From: Stenomitos rutilans HA7619-LM2
GTDB lineage: Bacteria; Cyanobacteriota; Cyanobacteriia; Leptolyngbyales; Leptolyngbyaceae
DNA: 64,000 bases
Assembly (NCBI GenBank): GCA_019358945.1
Contig: JAHHIE010000002.1
Span: forward strand, 1 to 64,000
Direction: 5' to 3'
This document shows positions 25,411 through 33,812 of the stretch, piece by piece. Made by a program: the position numbers and the translations under genes. A model generated the notes under the pieces. It had not been told where the DNA came from. It did not search any database and saw only the letters and a list, made by a program, of their open reading frames with translations. Every line of letters begins with the position of its first letter. The first letter of the stretch is position 1.

Positions 25411-25667
25411 GCTTCTACCTCCTCGCCTACAATCTCCAAGTATTGAAAATGCACCGTCTCCAGTCGTGCGCCAAACTCGATGTCGATGTAGTACTGCGCT
25501 TTGCCGCCTAGCTTGAGGACATCAGCAGGCTTCAGGTAGGGCAGCGACCTGATTACCCCTTCTCGCTGCCTCTGCCTTGGGCTGCAAGCGCGAGGTATGG
25601 TGCGGACTTTAAGACCGATGCAGACGTTGAGCTTGGTCAGTTTGATGAGTGCTTGAGTAGTTGTCAT
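25407..25667 (-). CDS. Unknown 86-residue protein
   Basis: Start at ATG 25667, overlapping the previous stop (ATGA). Contains GLKVRTIPRACSPRQRQREGVI and a beta-strand-rich end. No family recognised. Confidence 0.5.
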   Translation of the reverse strand: MTTTQALIKLTKLNVCIGLKVRTIPRACSPRQRQREGVIRSLPYLKPADVLKLGGKAQYYIDIEFGARLETVHFQYLEIVGEEVEA

Positions 25668-26080
25668 GCTGCTGCCTCCGCCTTTGCTAGAGATCCAACA
25701 ATTGGCTCTAGTCTTTCGATTTGCTGCTCGATCGTGAGGTGTCTTGCATAAAAAGGCCCTGTATCCCCAACTTTCCGAGGGCTGAAACACAGGCGCAGAT
25801 AACGACTACTTGCACCACTGATTTCAAGTCGCACACCATAGCGATGGCAGAGCAGTACAAGCAAAGTGAGACCATCGTCGTCATAGGTGGATAGGGTGCC
25901 ATAGAAGACAATTTCAATCCAGCGATCGCTACTCCAATCAACTTTTTTGTTGGCAACGGCACTTTGCTGATGGTAAAGACCTCGAAACGCCTGCCCTAAA
26001 ATGTCTGCAACGAGCTTGCCAAACTCGCTTAAATCGTCACGGTAATAGGTAAGCCATTCAGCGCCAGAGAACTTAGTCAC
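25664..26080 (-). CDS. Unknown 138-residue protein
   Basis: Alternating strands and helices (WIEIVFYGTLSTYDDDGLT, GVRLEISGASSRYLRLCF). No family recognised. Member of the leftward operon with 4-base overlaps. Confidence 0.5.
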   Translation of the reverse strand: MTKFSGAEWLTYYRDDLSEFGKLVADILGQAFRGLYHQQSAVANKKVDWSSDRWIEIVFYGTLSTYDDDGLTLLVLLCHRYGVRLEISGASSRYLRLCFSPRKVGDTGPFYARHLTIEQQIERLEPIVGSLAKAEAAA

Positions 26081-26271
26081 GCTGCTTCCTCCTCAACCAA
26101 CTTTGCTTCATACGCTTCGGCCCGCTTAAACCAGTACCACAGCTCGTCCTCACTGCGACTACTGGGCACATGGCGACGGCATTCCTTCGCTAGACGCTTC
26201 CATTCCTGCTGTTGTGTGCTGAGTTGCTGTGTCGATCGCGCCGCTGTTCTCCAACCAGTACTTTCATCCAT
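26077..26271 (-). CDS. Unknown 64-residue protein
   Basis: From ATG 26271. Helical and charged (EWKRLAKECRRHVP, WFKRAEAYEAKLVEEE). Overlaps both neighbours. Function unknown. Confidence 0.45.
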   Translation of the reverse strand: MDESTGWRTAARSTQQLSTQQQEWKRLAKECRRHVPSSRSEDELWYWFKRAEAYEAKLVEEEAA

Positions 26272-26725
26272 GCCCCGCTTCTCCAAAACGTTGACGGTTT
26301 ACTTCATCCCAATGAGCGCGTCTACTCACACGTTCGCGACCGTTCGGTAGGCGGTCAGACCGTGGAGCACCCTTAAAACTGGGGTCAACCCACGATCGGT
26401 AAGGCGCATAGACCCGATCGACAGGCCGTGGTTTGGGCTGATAACCAGCCGGAAACACCCGCATCTGTGGGTAAAGCACGCATGGCTCTACCAGGTTGAT
26501 CACACCCTCTACCTTTAACTGCTCAAACGCTTTGAGGGTGTGCACACCCAGGCGACGGCGACCCACGATCGGTAGCCGACAAGCCACAGCCAATCGCATG
26601 ACATCAATACCAGGGCGTTGTGCGACAATAGCGGCGACTTGGGCTTTGATGGCCTCAAACGGACGGTCTAAAACTGGTTCCCGACATTTGCGCCGAGATT
26701 TGCGTGGTACAGTGGTTCTAGTCAT
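26264..26725 (-). CDS. Unknown basic protein with winged-helix-like segment
   Basis: 153 residues from ATG 26725. Basic N-terminus (RKSRRKCRE), then IDVMRLAVACRLPIVGRRRLGV and TLKAFEQLKVEGVINLV, which reads like a small winged helix. Suggests DNA or RNA binding; unassigned. Confidence 0.45.
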   Translation of the reverse strand: MTRTTVPRKSRRKCREPVLDRPFEAIKAQVAAIVAQRPGIDVMRLAVACRLPIVGRRRLGVHTLKAFEQLKVEGVINLVEPCVLYPQMRVFPAGYQPKPRPVDRVYAPYRSWVDPSFKGAPRSDRLPNGRERVSRRAHWDEVNRQRFGEAGHG

Positions 26726-26789
26726 AAGTTCTCTCTGGTAGGGGAACGCTGGAGCGATCGTTTGCGGGGGCAGCGATCGCTTTTTGCTG

Positions 26790-27344
26790 TTAAAGCAGTA
26801 ACGCAGGCGCAAAAATCTTTCCCTGCTGAGCAAAGACTTCGGCAAAGCGTTGATAATTTGAACCTAAATAGAAAATTGTTGATCCTGGAACAGGTGAGTT
26901 GTTCCAAGTCGTGCCTTTAGCTTTAGCCTCACTCTGCTTCTGGGCTAGTAATGCAGCTGATGGTACAAACCGAATGCGTTTGCTACGGCAGTGGTAGGCA
27001 TGATCAAACAGTGCTTCCATTGCTGCACTGTCACCACGCACAAGCGCGATCGCCTGTTCAAAATCGCCTCGTTTCCAATCGGCTAACAATTTGGTGCAGA
27101 ACCGACTACCAATATTGCCATATGGCGGATTGAGCCAGATTGTTTTTGCCGTCCAGGATTGCGCTAAACCGTTTGTCTGTTCAGTGAAATACCGATCGGC
27201 CTGAATCCATTCTTGAGCAACAATGTTAGAGGCCGGGTCTAGCTCGATGCTGCCCATCACAGTACGGGCAAGTGCAATGATTTCAGGTGGTGTATACCAC
27301 TCGTTTGATTTAGACGAGGTTAAAACCTCAAAGGCTGCGTTCAC
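26790..27344 (-). CDS. dam: Phage-type DNA N6-adenine methyltransferase (Dam)
   Basis: 184 residues. SNEWYTPPEIIALAR, IELDPAS and IWLNPPYG (the catalytic DPPY-type motif as NPPY) are the hallmarks of the phage N-6-adenine-methyltransferase family. Such enzymes usually act on GATC-like or short sites and protect phage DNA or time replication. GATC lies inside the HIP1 octamer that is abundant here, so that is a reasonable but untested target. ATGA overlap with the upstream gene. Confidence 0.85.
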   Translation of the reverse strand: MNAAFEVLTSSKSNEWYTPPEIIALARTVMGSIELDPASNIVAQEWIQADRYFTEQTNGLAQSWTAKTIWLNPPYGNIGSRFCTKLLADWKRGDFEQAIALVRGDSAAMEALFDHAYHCRSKRIRFVPSAALLAQKQSEAKAKGTTWNNSPVPGSTIFYLGSNYQRFAEVFAQQGKIFAPALLL

Positions 27345-27784
27345 TGCACACCTCCTGCTACCGTTGTCGTCTCTGTCTCAATGGCAGCTAGGTACGCAGT
27401 GAGGAGTACGATCGCCGCTTCAGTTCGATCCCCATCCCATCCCCGATCAAGGGTGCGAATGTCGTCGGCTGCTAGGAACAAAACAGCCGTATACGACTTA
27501 TCGTCTGGATAGTAGTCGAGTGCCAGCCGCAATCCTTTGACCGCGATCGCACTCATCAATGCTGACAGCAGCATCGCTAACCCACTGCTGGAGATGGCAC
27601 CAAGGGTCGTGGCCCAAATGGTGAACCAGGTATCACCTACCCGCACGTCAATGTCATGCCCACCACTAAAATTGGTGCGCTCGAGGCGGCAAAACTCAGG
27701 GTCGTGCTGGCTCCAGGTGCGGAGTTGTGCGAGGATGCGATCGGCTTCGGTAGTAGGCGCGATCAGGTGTTCTGCGTTTGTCAC
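27341..27784 (-). CDS. Unknown 147-residue protein
   Basis: Alpha/beta composition with a central hydrophobic helical segment (LAMLLSALMSAIAVKGLRLAL). No family recognised. Overlaps both neighbours by 4 bases. Confidence 0.5.
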   Translation of the reverse strand: MTNAEHLIAPTTEADRILAQLRTWSQHDPEFCRLERTNFSGGHDIDVRVGDTWFTIWATTLGAISSSGLAMLLSALMSAIAVKGLRLALDYYPDDKSYTAVLFLAADDIRTLDRGWDGDRTEAAIVLLTAYLAAIETETTTVAGGVQ

Positions 27785-27960
27785 GCGACCACCTCCTTAG
27801 TTTTTGTTTTCGAGGCTTTGACCCAGCGCCAGACAGTTGTGTAGTCAACGACCAGTCGCCCGTATTCGCGCTTCAAAGCGTCTTCCACCTGCCTGTAACT
27901 CAGCCCCTCCCCGTAAAGAGCAAGAGCTTGTTTGCGGTATTTCGTTGTTTCAGCTGCCAT
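27781..27960 (-). CDS. Small HTH protein (transposase-like helix-turn-helix)
   Basis: 59 residues from ATG 27960. YRKQALALYGEGLSYRQVED, then VDYTTVWRWVKASK, is a helix-turn-helix like that of IS630/Hin-type transposases, here standing alone. First gene of the leftward operon, so a regulator of it is plausible. Confidence 0.55.
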   Translation of the reverse strand: MAAETTKYRKQALALYGEGLSYRQVEDALKREYGRLVVDYTTVWRWVKASKTKTKEVVA

Positions 27961-28003
27961 AAATTGTTGTGTCCTCAACACTCAAGAACTTAAAGAACCC
28001 GCT

Positions 28004-28024
28004 CAGATGGCGGGTTGGATTTAT
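28004..28024 (-). terminator. Hairpin in the leader of the leftward operon
   Basis: AACCCGC/GCGGGTT arms with a 7-nt loop, followed on the minus strand by CTTTAAGTTCTT. It lies between the promoter region at 28080-28160 and the first leftward gene, so it could attenuate that operon. The U-tract is weak. Confidence 0.35.
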
Positions 28025-28078
28025 TAAGGAGTAACGCGGTTCAAGCAGGGATTGCTTTGATTAGCCTCAGCATAGTTT

Positions 28079-28160
28079 TAGATCAGTGATCTTGTCAATT
28101 AGATCACTGATCTATTTAAGATTGGCAAACAAATCGACTAAGCTCAGTTCAGTGATCTGA
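28079..28160. promoter_or_regulatory. Operator with three AGATCAGTGATCT-type palindromes
   Basis: AGATCAGTGATCT (~28080-28092), AGATCACTGATCT (28101-28113) and TCAGTGATCTGA (~28149-28160) are near-copies of one palindrome. They sit in the divergent promoter region of the 27960 and 28198 genes. The centre-to-centre distance of the first two is 21 bp, two helical turns. The likely binder is the protein encoded at 28198. Confidence 0.6.
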
Positions 28161-28197
28161 CCTACAATTAGAGTGAAGTTAGTCTTTGAGTCCGAAA

Positions 28198-28899
28198 ATG
28201 TTAGATGATGCTGTTTTTAACGATCGGTTTAGGAAGCTTGTGCTTCGTATCTGGGACGCAAGGAAGAACAGTGAAGACATTGAAGCGTTTGCACGTGAGC
28301 ACTTCAACCTTTCAGAATCTGGTTTTAGGAATTGGTTGCGGGGAACTAATGCCACGAGAGATTTCCTCATGATTGAGGCGCTTGGCCGCCTGGACGGTAT
28401 GACCTTAGAAGAAACAAAAGCTTATTTCTACGGCAAAGAGGTTTCAGACAATTTAGAGGATAGAAGCTTGGGGGAGTCTAAGGCGTTGCTGTGCATCGCA
28501 GCAGCGCCAGTGGAAAGCCTTTCTAAATACCTTCAAGCAATTACTGATCGTTTGGCTCTCATCGCTAGGGATAACTTGCAGCACATTACTCCTATTAACA
28601 AGGTGGCGGCAGAATTTAGTCGTTCGCTCTGCACGGTGCTAGTCGAGCAAAAGATGACCCTTGAAGAGATATCGGTCAAATGCGAGATTGAATTACCTTG
28701 TCTTAGAGCAGTGGCAGCAGGTCAGAAGGTGCCAAGCCACCGAGTAGCGATCGCGCTTCAAGGCTTGCTAAAAGATTTTCAAGGGCGGGTTTACGAAGGA
28801 GAAGATCTGCTCGAAATCTTAGAGCAAGTAGAGCCACAGATTGTTAAAAACGTGAAAACGCCGCCTCAGCAGAAGCGGCGTAAAGCAAGTCAAAGTTAA
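28198..28899 (+). CDS. Probable transcriptional regulator with two HTH-like segments
   Basis: 233 residues from ATG 28198; an upstream TTG at 28186 is possible. HFNLSESGFRNWLRG near residue 45 and LEEISVKCEIELPCLRAVAAG near residue 165 look like helix-turn-helix segments separated by a helical middle. It reads away from a triple palindrome in its own promoter, so autoregulation and control of the leftward operon are likely. Family not recognised with certainty. Confidence 0.5.
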   Translation: MLDDAVFNDRFRKLVLRIWDARKNSEDIEAFAREHFNLSESGFRNWLRGTNATRDFLMIEALGRLDGMTLEETKAYFYGKEVSDNLEDRSLGESKALLCIAAAPVESLSKYLQAITDRLALIARDNLQHITPINKVAAEFSRSLCTVLVEQKMTLEEISVKCEIELPCLRAVAAGQKVPSHRVAIALQGLLKDFQGRVYEGEDLLEILEQVEPQIVKNVKTPPQQKRRKASQS

Positions 28900-28904
28900 T
28901 CAGA

Positions 28905-30032
28905 TTAGACAACTGTCATGTTGGCTTTAGCAATGTCCAGGACTTTGGCAATTCGCATCCATTCACCGTCGCAGAAAATACGCTGGAATGATGTGTACCA
29001 ATTCGTTACTTCATCGTAATCATGTAAGTAAGCTTTGTATTCGTAGTTCTGTAAAAAACCATCTCGCTCAAGATAGGTCTGCATTTTTTCAAGCTCACCT
29101 GGTGCCCAACCTGCCTTATTGATTGAGCCTGCTCCAACCCAGTAACTGATTGTTTTTTCGGTCAACTTGGCATATTGGCGCGAAACAATAATCGGTTTAC
29201 TTTCTGCCTCTGTCACCAATGTCATTACATCCGGCGAGTGTAAGATGCTGTTGTATATTTCGGTGAAAGTTAGATCACCTGGTAATAACAACTCTTTCTT
29301 ATGACCGTTTCCATTTACTTGTTCAATCATGTTCTGCACTTCCCTGCGCTGTAGTCGCCCTGCCAGTAATGCTTCTTTTGCAGAGAACGCTTTGTACAGG
29401 CAAGGGACTTGATCCTTAACCTGATAATAAAACTCAAAGTTAGTCTGTGGATACAGCAAAAAAGCGCATTCTGCTATATCCCAACGACCTTCATGTAGTG
29501 CGATTGCGTCTTCTTTGGACGTACAATAAATCCGAATTTTATCGGACGGCTCCAGGACACTGCGCTCCAGGATTTCCTTATGCGTCAATAGCGGTAAGCG
29601 CTTGAAAGCGTTCTGAGCGGCTAGGCGCAATAATTCAGGGGTCATTAGGTCAGGAACACTTAGATTGATATTGTCATTTTGCCCTAACTTTGAGCAGCTA
29701 TCAGTTCTATTGTCAGCAATCGCCGTGATTGCGGTCACAGGGTCAGCAACTAGCAGCGTTCCGTGCAAACAATCATCTTGAAATTGCCACCGGGCATTGA
29801 TAGTTAACACTTGGTCACGTCCGATCGGCTTAGCCACGTACCGCAGCTTGACGGTGCCCTGCGTTTTGGCAGCAGCGACGATCTTCAACCATTGCTCTAG
29901 TGGTATCCAGTTGGTGATCGGTTTGTGCAGACAGAGTGGTACTGCCTCATCTGGTTCCCATTGTTGGGTGATCGTGCCTGATAATGTTACTGTGCACCGG
30001 GGCATTTGCATGTTCGGTTGTATCTGAGACAT
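28905..30032 (-). CDS. Unknown 375-residue protein
   Basis: Beta-rich N-terminal ~110 residues with paired conserved Trp and Leu positions (TITQQWEPDEAVPLCL, INARWQFQDDCLHGTLLV), a helical middle (MTPELLRLAAQNAFKRLPLL), and a C-terminal region with WVGAGSINKAGWAPGELE. No family recognised. Ends 6 bp from the convergent regulator. The 160 bp upstream hold no gene I can support. Confidence 0.5.
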   Translation of the reverse strand: MSQIQPNMQMPRCTVTLSGTITQQWEPDEAVPLCLHKPITNWIPLEQWLKIVAAAKTQGTVKLRYVAKPIGRDQVLTINARWQFQDDCLHGTLLVADPVTAITAIADNRTDSCSKLGQNDNINLSVPDLMTPELLRLAAQNAFKRLPLLTHKEILERSVLEPSDKIRIYCTSKEDAIALHEGRWDIAECAFLLYPQTNFEFYYQVKDQVPCLYKAFSAKEALLAGRLQRREVQNMIEQVNGNGHKKELLLPGDLTFTEIYNSILHSPDVMTLVTEAESKPIIVSRQYAKLTEKTISYWVGAGSINKAGWAPGELEKMQTYLERDGFLQNYEYKAYLHDYDEVTNWYTSFQRIFCDGEWMRIAKVLDIAKANMTVV

Positions 30033-30193
30033 GTTTATGCTTTGACTAGAAGGGTTTAAGGGCTTGATGCACCGCCATTAACTCTTCACCTGAGTCAAAA
30101 ATTATACATCAACAAAGGTTTTGAGTGGTACATCTGTACGACTATAAAGCCGCTCAAAAATTGGCGATGTCTGTTGCAGCTTCGATTGAACAG

Positions 30194-30670
30194 TCAAAAA
30201 ACTAGCCCAAACGGGTGTTTAACGAGGCTGGGTGGACGGCTTTTGCGTACTTGCACACACACTGGCACTGTCAGAACTTTTTCTTCAGCCCAGCCAGCCT
30301 TCAGGCGTGTTTTAATAACATCTCTAGGAATGCCGCGAAGCTCGACCCATTCAGCAATTGTCTTGCTTTCGCCGCGCAATGTTAAGAGTCTGTTGTTTCG
30401 CCTGTTTCTTGCTTGCTCTGCCCATGTTCCCCAAATAACGTTACCTGGCTCATAGTTGCCATCGTTATTCTTGCGCTCAAGCGTGTGCTGTGGCGATGGC
30501 TTGCCACCCATGTCTTGCAGAAAAACCGCAAAACTTTTGCGCCATTGAGGGCAAACTTTAATGCCCCTGCCGCCGTAGTGCTTGTAGCTTGGGTGAGCAG
30601 GATTAGTGCAGCGCTGAATCATTCCAGACCATGTGTCGTAGAGCGGATGCTTCGATCGCTTCTGTATCAT
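30194..30670 (-). CDS. Phage HNH-like endonuclease with C-terminal HTH
   Basis: 158 residues. The pattern HPLYDTWSGMIQRCTNPAHP, YGGRGIKVCPQWR, FLQDMG, TLERKNNDGNYEPGN and EQARNRRNNR is a widespread phage HNH-superfamily protein with zinc-binding Cys and His. The C-terminal ~50 residues (ESKTIAEWVELRGIPRDVIK) add a small HTH. Usually annotated as HNH or AP2-type endonuclease and can be a mobile homing gene. Confidence 0.7.
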   Translation of the reverse strand: MIQKRSKHPLYDTWSGMIQRCTNPAHPSYKHYGGRGIKVCPQWRKSFAVFLQDMGGKPSPQHTLERKNNDGNYEPGNVIWGTWAEQARNRRNNRLLTLRGESKTIAEWVELRGIPRDVIKTRLKAGWAEEKVLTVPVCVQVRKSRPPSLVKHPFGLVF

Positions 30671-31167
30671 TTTTTCGCCTCGCAGCGGCAGCGGTTCAGC
30701 GAGTCTTCGTAAATGAGCGTGTCGTCCTCGTCCACATAAACTGCCTCTAGCGGTGTTTTGCCGAGCGAATAACTCAAGTCATAACGCCATCCAGGTCGTG
30801 AGTTATGCCGTAACGACTCGTAGGGGTTCTCGTATGCCATACCCACGATCGTGCCCTTATGTTTGCCGTAGTAGACCGACTCAAAGAGCTTGAACTTAGG
30901 GGCTGGTACGGCGGCGGGGATGGCTATAATCAGGCGCTCTATTGCGCCTCTTTCGTCTAGCGGGAAAACCTTGCTTTCGTGCAACACATCGCTAAGCTGG
31001 ACAGGTTGATAGAAATCGATGTGGTAGTTAAAGCCAGGGTCAAAGCGACAACCATCGGCATCAGTCGTGTAAGTAAAAGCCGTGATCACGCCACACTCAC
31101 CCGCTGCTGACTGGACGTGTTGCCCTGTTTCATAATGCGGCTGCGGAAAATGGTAGGTGTTAGCCAT
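30667..31167 (-). CDS. Module copy 1: unknown GKH-motif protein
   Basis: 166 residues. The C-terminal half, FKLFESVYYGKHKGTIVGM then PGWRYDLSY and DDTLIYEDSL, aligns with the 111-residue protein at 58675 (FQLWQKVKHGKHTAMVTGL, IGWYYYVEH, YENNL). Both follow a paralogous small gene (31239 here, 58354 there), so the pair was duplicated together. SH3-like beta fold possible; function unknown. Confidence 0.55.
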   Translation of the reverse strand: MANTYHFPQPHYETGQHVQSAAGECGVITAFTYTTDADGCRFDPGFNYHIDFYQPVQLSDVLHESKVFPLDERGAIERLIIAIPAAVPAPKFKLFESVYYGKHKGTIVGMAYENPYESLRHNSRPGWRYDLSYSLGKTPLEAVYVDEDDTLIYEDSLNRCRCEAKK

Positions 31168-31238
31168 CGTTCTAGTCCTCTAAATGTGCAGTGGGAAAAG
31201 AAGGGGAGAAGGCTCCCCAGTTGCAGCAGGTAGAAGGA

Positions 31239-31511
31239 TTAGAACGGGGTAGTAAGCTGCTCGATTTCAGACTCAGGATCGAGCGTGTAGCCTGTCAGCT
31301 TGTAGAGGTTACGCAGATAAGCGACTTCACGTAGTACGTCGCAAAAGCCCTCTGAGAGCGTCACCACATCTAGCTTCATGGAGCGATCGAGCTTGTGGTT
31401 AATCAACGTCACCCGATGGATGTACTGACGCGGCAGGGTGACATCGAAACGGGTGGCTAACTCGTTGCTGGTGAGGAGGAATGGGTCAGCGTTGAGAACG
31501 GCTTGAGTCAT
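31239..31511 (-). CDS. Module copy 1: conserved 90-residue protein (paralogue of 58354)
   Basis: Starts MTQAVLNADPFLLTSNELAT and shares about three quarters of its residues with the 91-residue product of 58354-58629. Both have RFDVT, RQ(Y/F)IHRVTL(I/V)NHK(L/I)DRSMKLDV and YLR(N/D)LYKL. No known family recognised. In both copies it is divergent from a regulator/GIY-YIG operon. The second copy's strand suits the mirrored layout, so it is part of one module. Confidence 0.65.
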   Translation of the reverse strand: MTQAVLNADPFLLTSNELATRFDVTLPRQYIHRVTLINHKLDRSMKLDVVTLSEGFCDVLREVAYLRNLYKLTGYTLDPESEIEQLTTPF

Positions 31512-31599
31512 AATGAGTGCAGATCCTTTTGTAGAAGGGGATTTAGAGAGCCGCTGTGAACTTCTTGGTCGGAGAGAGCAGCGGTTTCTCTATGTCACT

Positions 31600-31690
31600 A
31601 TCTTAGTAATACTGAGTATGCTTGTCAACATATTGAGTAATACTTGTGCTACGATAGTATTAATCAAGCGATACTGATGTTGTCGCTTGG
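31600..31690. promoter_or_regulatory. Divergent promoter of module copy 1 with AGTAATACT boxes
   Basis: TAGTAATACTGAG (~31603), GAGTATGCTTG (~31614), GAGTAATACTTG (31635) and the inverse TAGTATTAATC (~31656) are variants of one box, spaced by roughly 10-20 bp. They are well placed for binding by the ribbon-helix-helix protein at 31721. Confidence 0.5.
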
Positions 31691-31720
31691 GGTTGTTGTA
31701 TGCCGGAAGGTAAAGAGAAG

Positions 31721-32026
31721 ATGGCTAGAACTTCTATAACAGTTCCAGAAAGTCTGCTAGAGCGATTTAGAAAGTATTGCGATAAACAGCGCCGCTCTGT
31801 TTCATCTCAAATAGCTTTGCTAATGGAGGAGGTGGTTGATGATACAGATGCGCCTGTGCCCGGATCGTTTGCTCAATCCACTCATGTGAAGAGCTTAGAA
31901 GACGCTGACACCGATATCGTGGTTACTGATGTCGGACACGGCAATCCCGGAAATTTTAGTAAGCCGCGTTCCGAGTTTTCGGAACCGAAAATACGAGACG
32001 CGGGTGAGGAGGAGAGTAATGCTTAA
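31721..32026 (+). CDS. Module copy 1: ribbon-helix-helix (CopG/Arc) regulator
   Basis: 101 residues from ATG 31721, which has GGAAGG 10 bp upstream; an ATG at 31700 is possible. MARTSITVPESLLERFRKY then RSVSSQIALLMEEVV is a ribbon-helix-helix domain. The acidic, disordered remainder ends inside the next gene: the stop overlaps the ATG of the GIY-YIG gene by 8 bases, so the two are translated together. Likely represses both divergent arms through the AGTAATACT boxes. Confidence 0.7.
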   Translation: MARTSITVPESLLERFRKYCDKQRRSVSSQIALLMEEVVDDTDAPVPGSFAQSTHVKSLEDADTDIVVTDVGHGNPGNFSKPRSEFSEPKIRDAGEEESNA

Positions 32027-32513
32027 CCCATCCACTCTTGATCCTCTGTCCTTGCCATCTTTACCGCTTGAACAGCGATCGCAACTACCCACATCCCCTT
32101 GCATCTACTTCGCGATCGATAGCCGAGGTGTTGTTCAGTGCATAGGCGGCACTGGTAATCTACAGAAGCGATGGCTACAGCATCATCGGTACAAACAACT
32201 GAAGAACCTCGGTAGCATATCCGTAGCTTACTTGTCCGTTGACAAGCCAGCGCTGTTACGAGAGATTGAAGATGCTCTCATTGCTTGGTTTAATCCACCG
32301 CTGAATGGTTCGGCGGTTGTAGGAGAGATTCGGAGGGTGTCACTCTGCTTGGAGGAGGATCTGAAGGAAAAGCTTGAGCGTTTAGCCAAAGCGCGTAAGC
32401 GTTCGCTAAGCAATCTAATCGAAACTTGCATGGAAGAAATTGCGAAGCAGGCTGAGAAGAGCGGCGAACTTGAGGGCGAAGGCGATCGACCACAGGGCAA
32501 GAAAAAAGACTAA
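32019..32513 (+). CDS. Module copy 1: GIY-YIG protein fused to a ribbon-helix-helix domain
   Basis: 164 residues. N-terminal GIY-YIG fold: PCIYFAID, then CIG where YIG is expected, KRW (catalytic Arg), REIEDALIAWFNPPLN (catalytic Glu and Asn). The Tyr of YIG is Cys, so activity may be reduced. The C-terminal ~45 residues, RRVSLCLEEDLKEKLERLAK then RSLSNLIETCMEEI, are a full ribbon-helix-helix domain of the same fold class as the coupled regulator at 31721. Paralogue at 57332 shares LPSLPLEQRSQLP and ALIAWFNP but carries an XRE domain instead. Confidence 0.75.
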   Translation: MLNPSTLDPLSLPSLPLEQRSQLPTSPCIYFAIDSRGVVQCIGGTGNLQKRWLQHHRYKQLKNLGSISVAYLSVDKPALLREIEDALIAWFNPPLNGSAVVGEIRRVSLCLEEDLKEKLERLAKARKRSLSNLIETCMEEIAKQAEKSGELEGEGDRPQGKKKD

Positions 32514-32600
32514 CCAACGAACGTCTTAAACGCTCGTTGACATATCGCTAGCCGCACGCTTACGGCGCTCAAAGCAGTTTTTGAGAAAGGGTAGACAGAT

Positions 32601-33290
32601 ATGAATGTGCAAGCGCTCCTACTAGCTCTAAGCCTTGGTGAGGAGAAAGACTGGGAGTTTAAGTCTGCTAAAGGAGGTTTGCCAGGAGCTTTGTGGGACA
32701 CTTACAGCGCTATGGCTAACACTGGTGGTGGTGTCATTGTTTTGGGTGTCAAGCAAGAAGGAGAAGAGTTCTCTATTGAGGGCTTGGAGAATCCGTCTAA
32801 AATCAAAAAAGCCTTTTGGGACACTATCAATAACAGAGGGAAAGTCAGTTATAACTTATTGCACGATGAAGACGTAACTTTATTGGGTGCTGAAGAGAGA
32901 AATGTCTTAGTGATTAGAGTTCCTAGAGCTACTCGAAGGCAGCGTCCTATTTATACCGGACAAAACCCACTATTTGGCACGTATCGTCGAAATTATGAAG
33001 GAGATTACCGCTGCTCTCCTGATGAAGTCGGAAGAATGCTGGCTGATCAGGCAGAAGAACCCGCAGACAGTCTTATTATTGAGAATTTCAACTTTGACGA
33101 TTTAGATCCGCTTAGTTTGCAGCAATATCGGCAGCGATTTTCTGCGAGATCTCCGGCACATCCTTGGTTGGCAGAGGACTTGAAAGGGTTGCTTACAAAA
33201 CTTGGAGGATGGCGTAAGGATCGTCAAACTCAAGATGAAGGGCTAACGATTGCGGGTTTATTAATGTTTGGTAAGGACGAAGCCATCAAA
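32601..33290 (+). pseudogene. Schlafen AlbA_2 (ATP/DNA-binding) protein, cut by an IS
   Basis: The first ~230 residues are a normal AlbA_2-domain protein: DWEFKSAKGG, YSAMANTGGGVIVLGV, RPIYTGQNPLFGTYRRNYEGDY and LTIAGLLMFGKDEAI. The frame then runs into IS200/IS605 sequence and stops at 33422. The missing C-terminus (winged helix in the family) is not found on the other side of the IS, so it was deleted, not merely displaced. Stands downstream of the GIY-YIG gene on the same strand. Confidence 0.75.
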
Positions 33291-33344
33291 GCCTCCGAGG
33301 TACTCCCGCCACAGCGAAGCTTGGCGGTGATGGGGGATAGGAGC

Positions 33345-33378
33345 GGCACTTTCGGGGTTCGATACCCCCGAAAGTGCC
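33345..33378. repeat. Perfect 13-bp hairpin in the left end of IS element A
   Basis: GGCACTTTCGGGG (33345-33357) and CCCCGAAAGTGCC (33366-33378), loop of 8. Next to the tnpA stop codon. Subterminal hairpins are what TnpA of IS200/IS605 recognises; it may double as a bidirectional terminator. Confidence 0.7.
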
Positions 33379-33381
33379 AAG

Positions 33382-33789
33382 CTAGTCGGCGGGCGAAAGT
33401 TGATGCTCCACATACGCTTTAAGTTGTTCAAGGGTTACACCTCCGGCTGATGCTACGAAATAAGCTCCAGTCCAGAACACAGGCTTGCGGTAGACCTGAT
33501 CAAGTTCTTCTGCAAACTCTTTACGAATTAAACGACTGGACACAGTTTTTAGGTTGTTGACCAACTTGCTCACTTCAACATCAGGTGGATAATCAATCAA
33601 CAGGTGAACATGGTCAGCTTCACCGTTGAACTCAATTACTTTGCTACGCCACTTTTGACAGGTTGCCTTGAGGATCTCTCCCAGTCGATTTAGGATGGCT
33701 TGACTGATGACCTTTTTTCGGTACTTGGTTACAAGCACTAAATGTATGTTGAGCTTGTAAACACAGCGATAGCCTTTGTTGTACTTCAT
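33382..33789 (-). CDS. tnpA: IS200/IS605 TnpA, Y1 HUH transposase
   Basis: 135 residues. YNKGYRCVYKLNIHLVLVTK start, HUH motif in EADHVHLLIDYPP, and the catalytic Tyr in LEQLKAYVEHQ. Length and order are those of a complete single-domain tyrosine transposase that moves ssDNA. Divergent from tnpB. Confidence 0.9.
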   Translation of the reverse strand: MKYNKGYRCVYKLNIHLVLVTKYRKKVISQAILNRLGEILKATCQKWRSKVIEFNGEADHVHLLIDYPPDVEVSKLVNNLKTVSSRLIRKEFAEELDQVYRKPVFWTGAYFVASAGGVTLEQLKAYVEHQLSPAD

Positions 33790-33812
33790 TGCACTAATGT
33801 TAGACTAGTACA

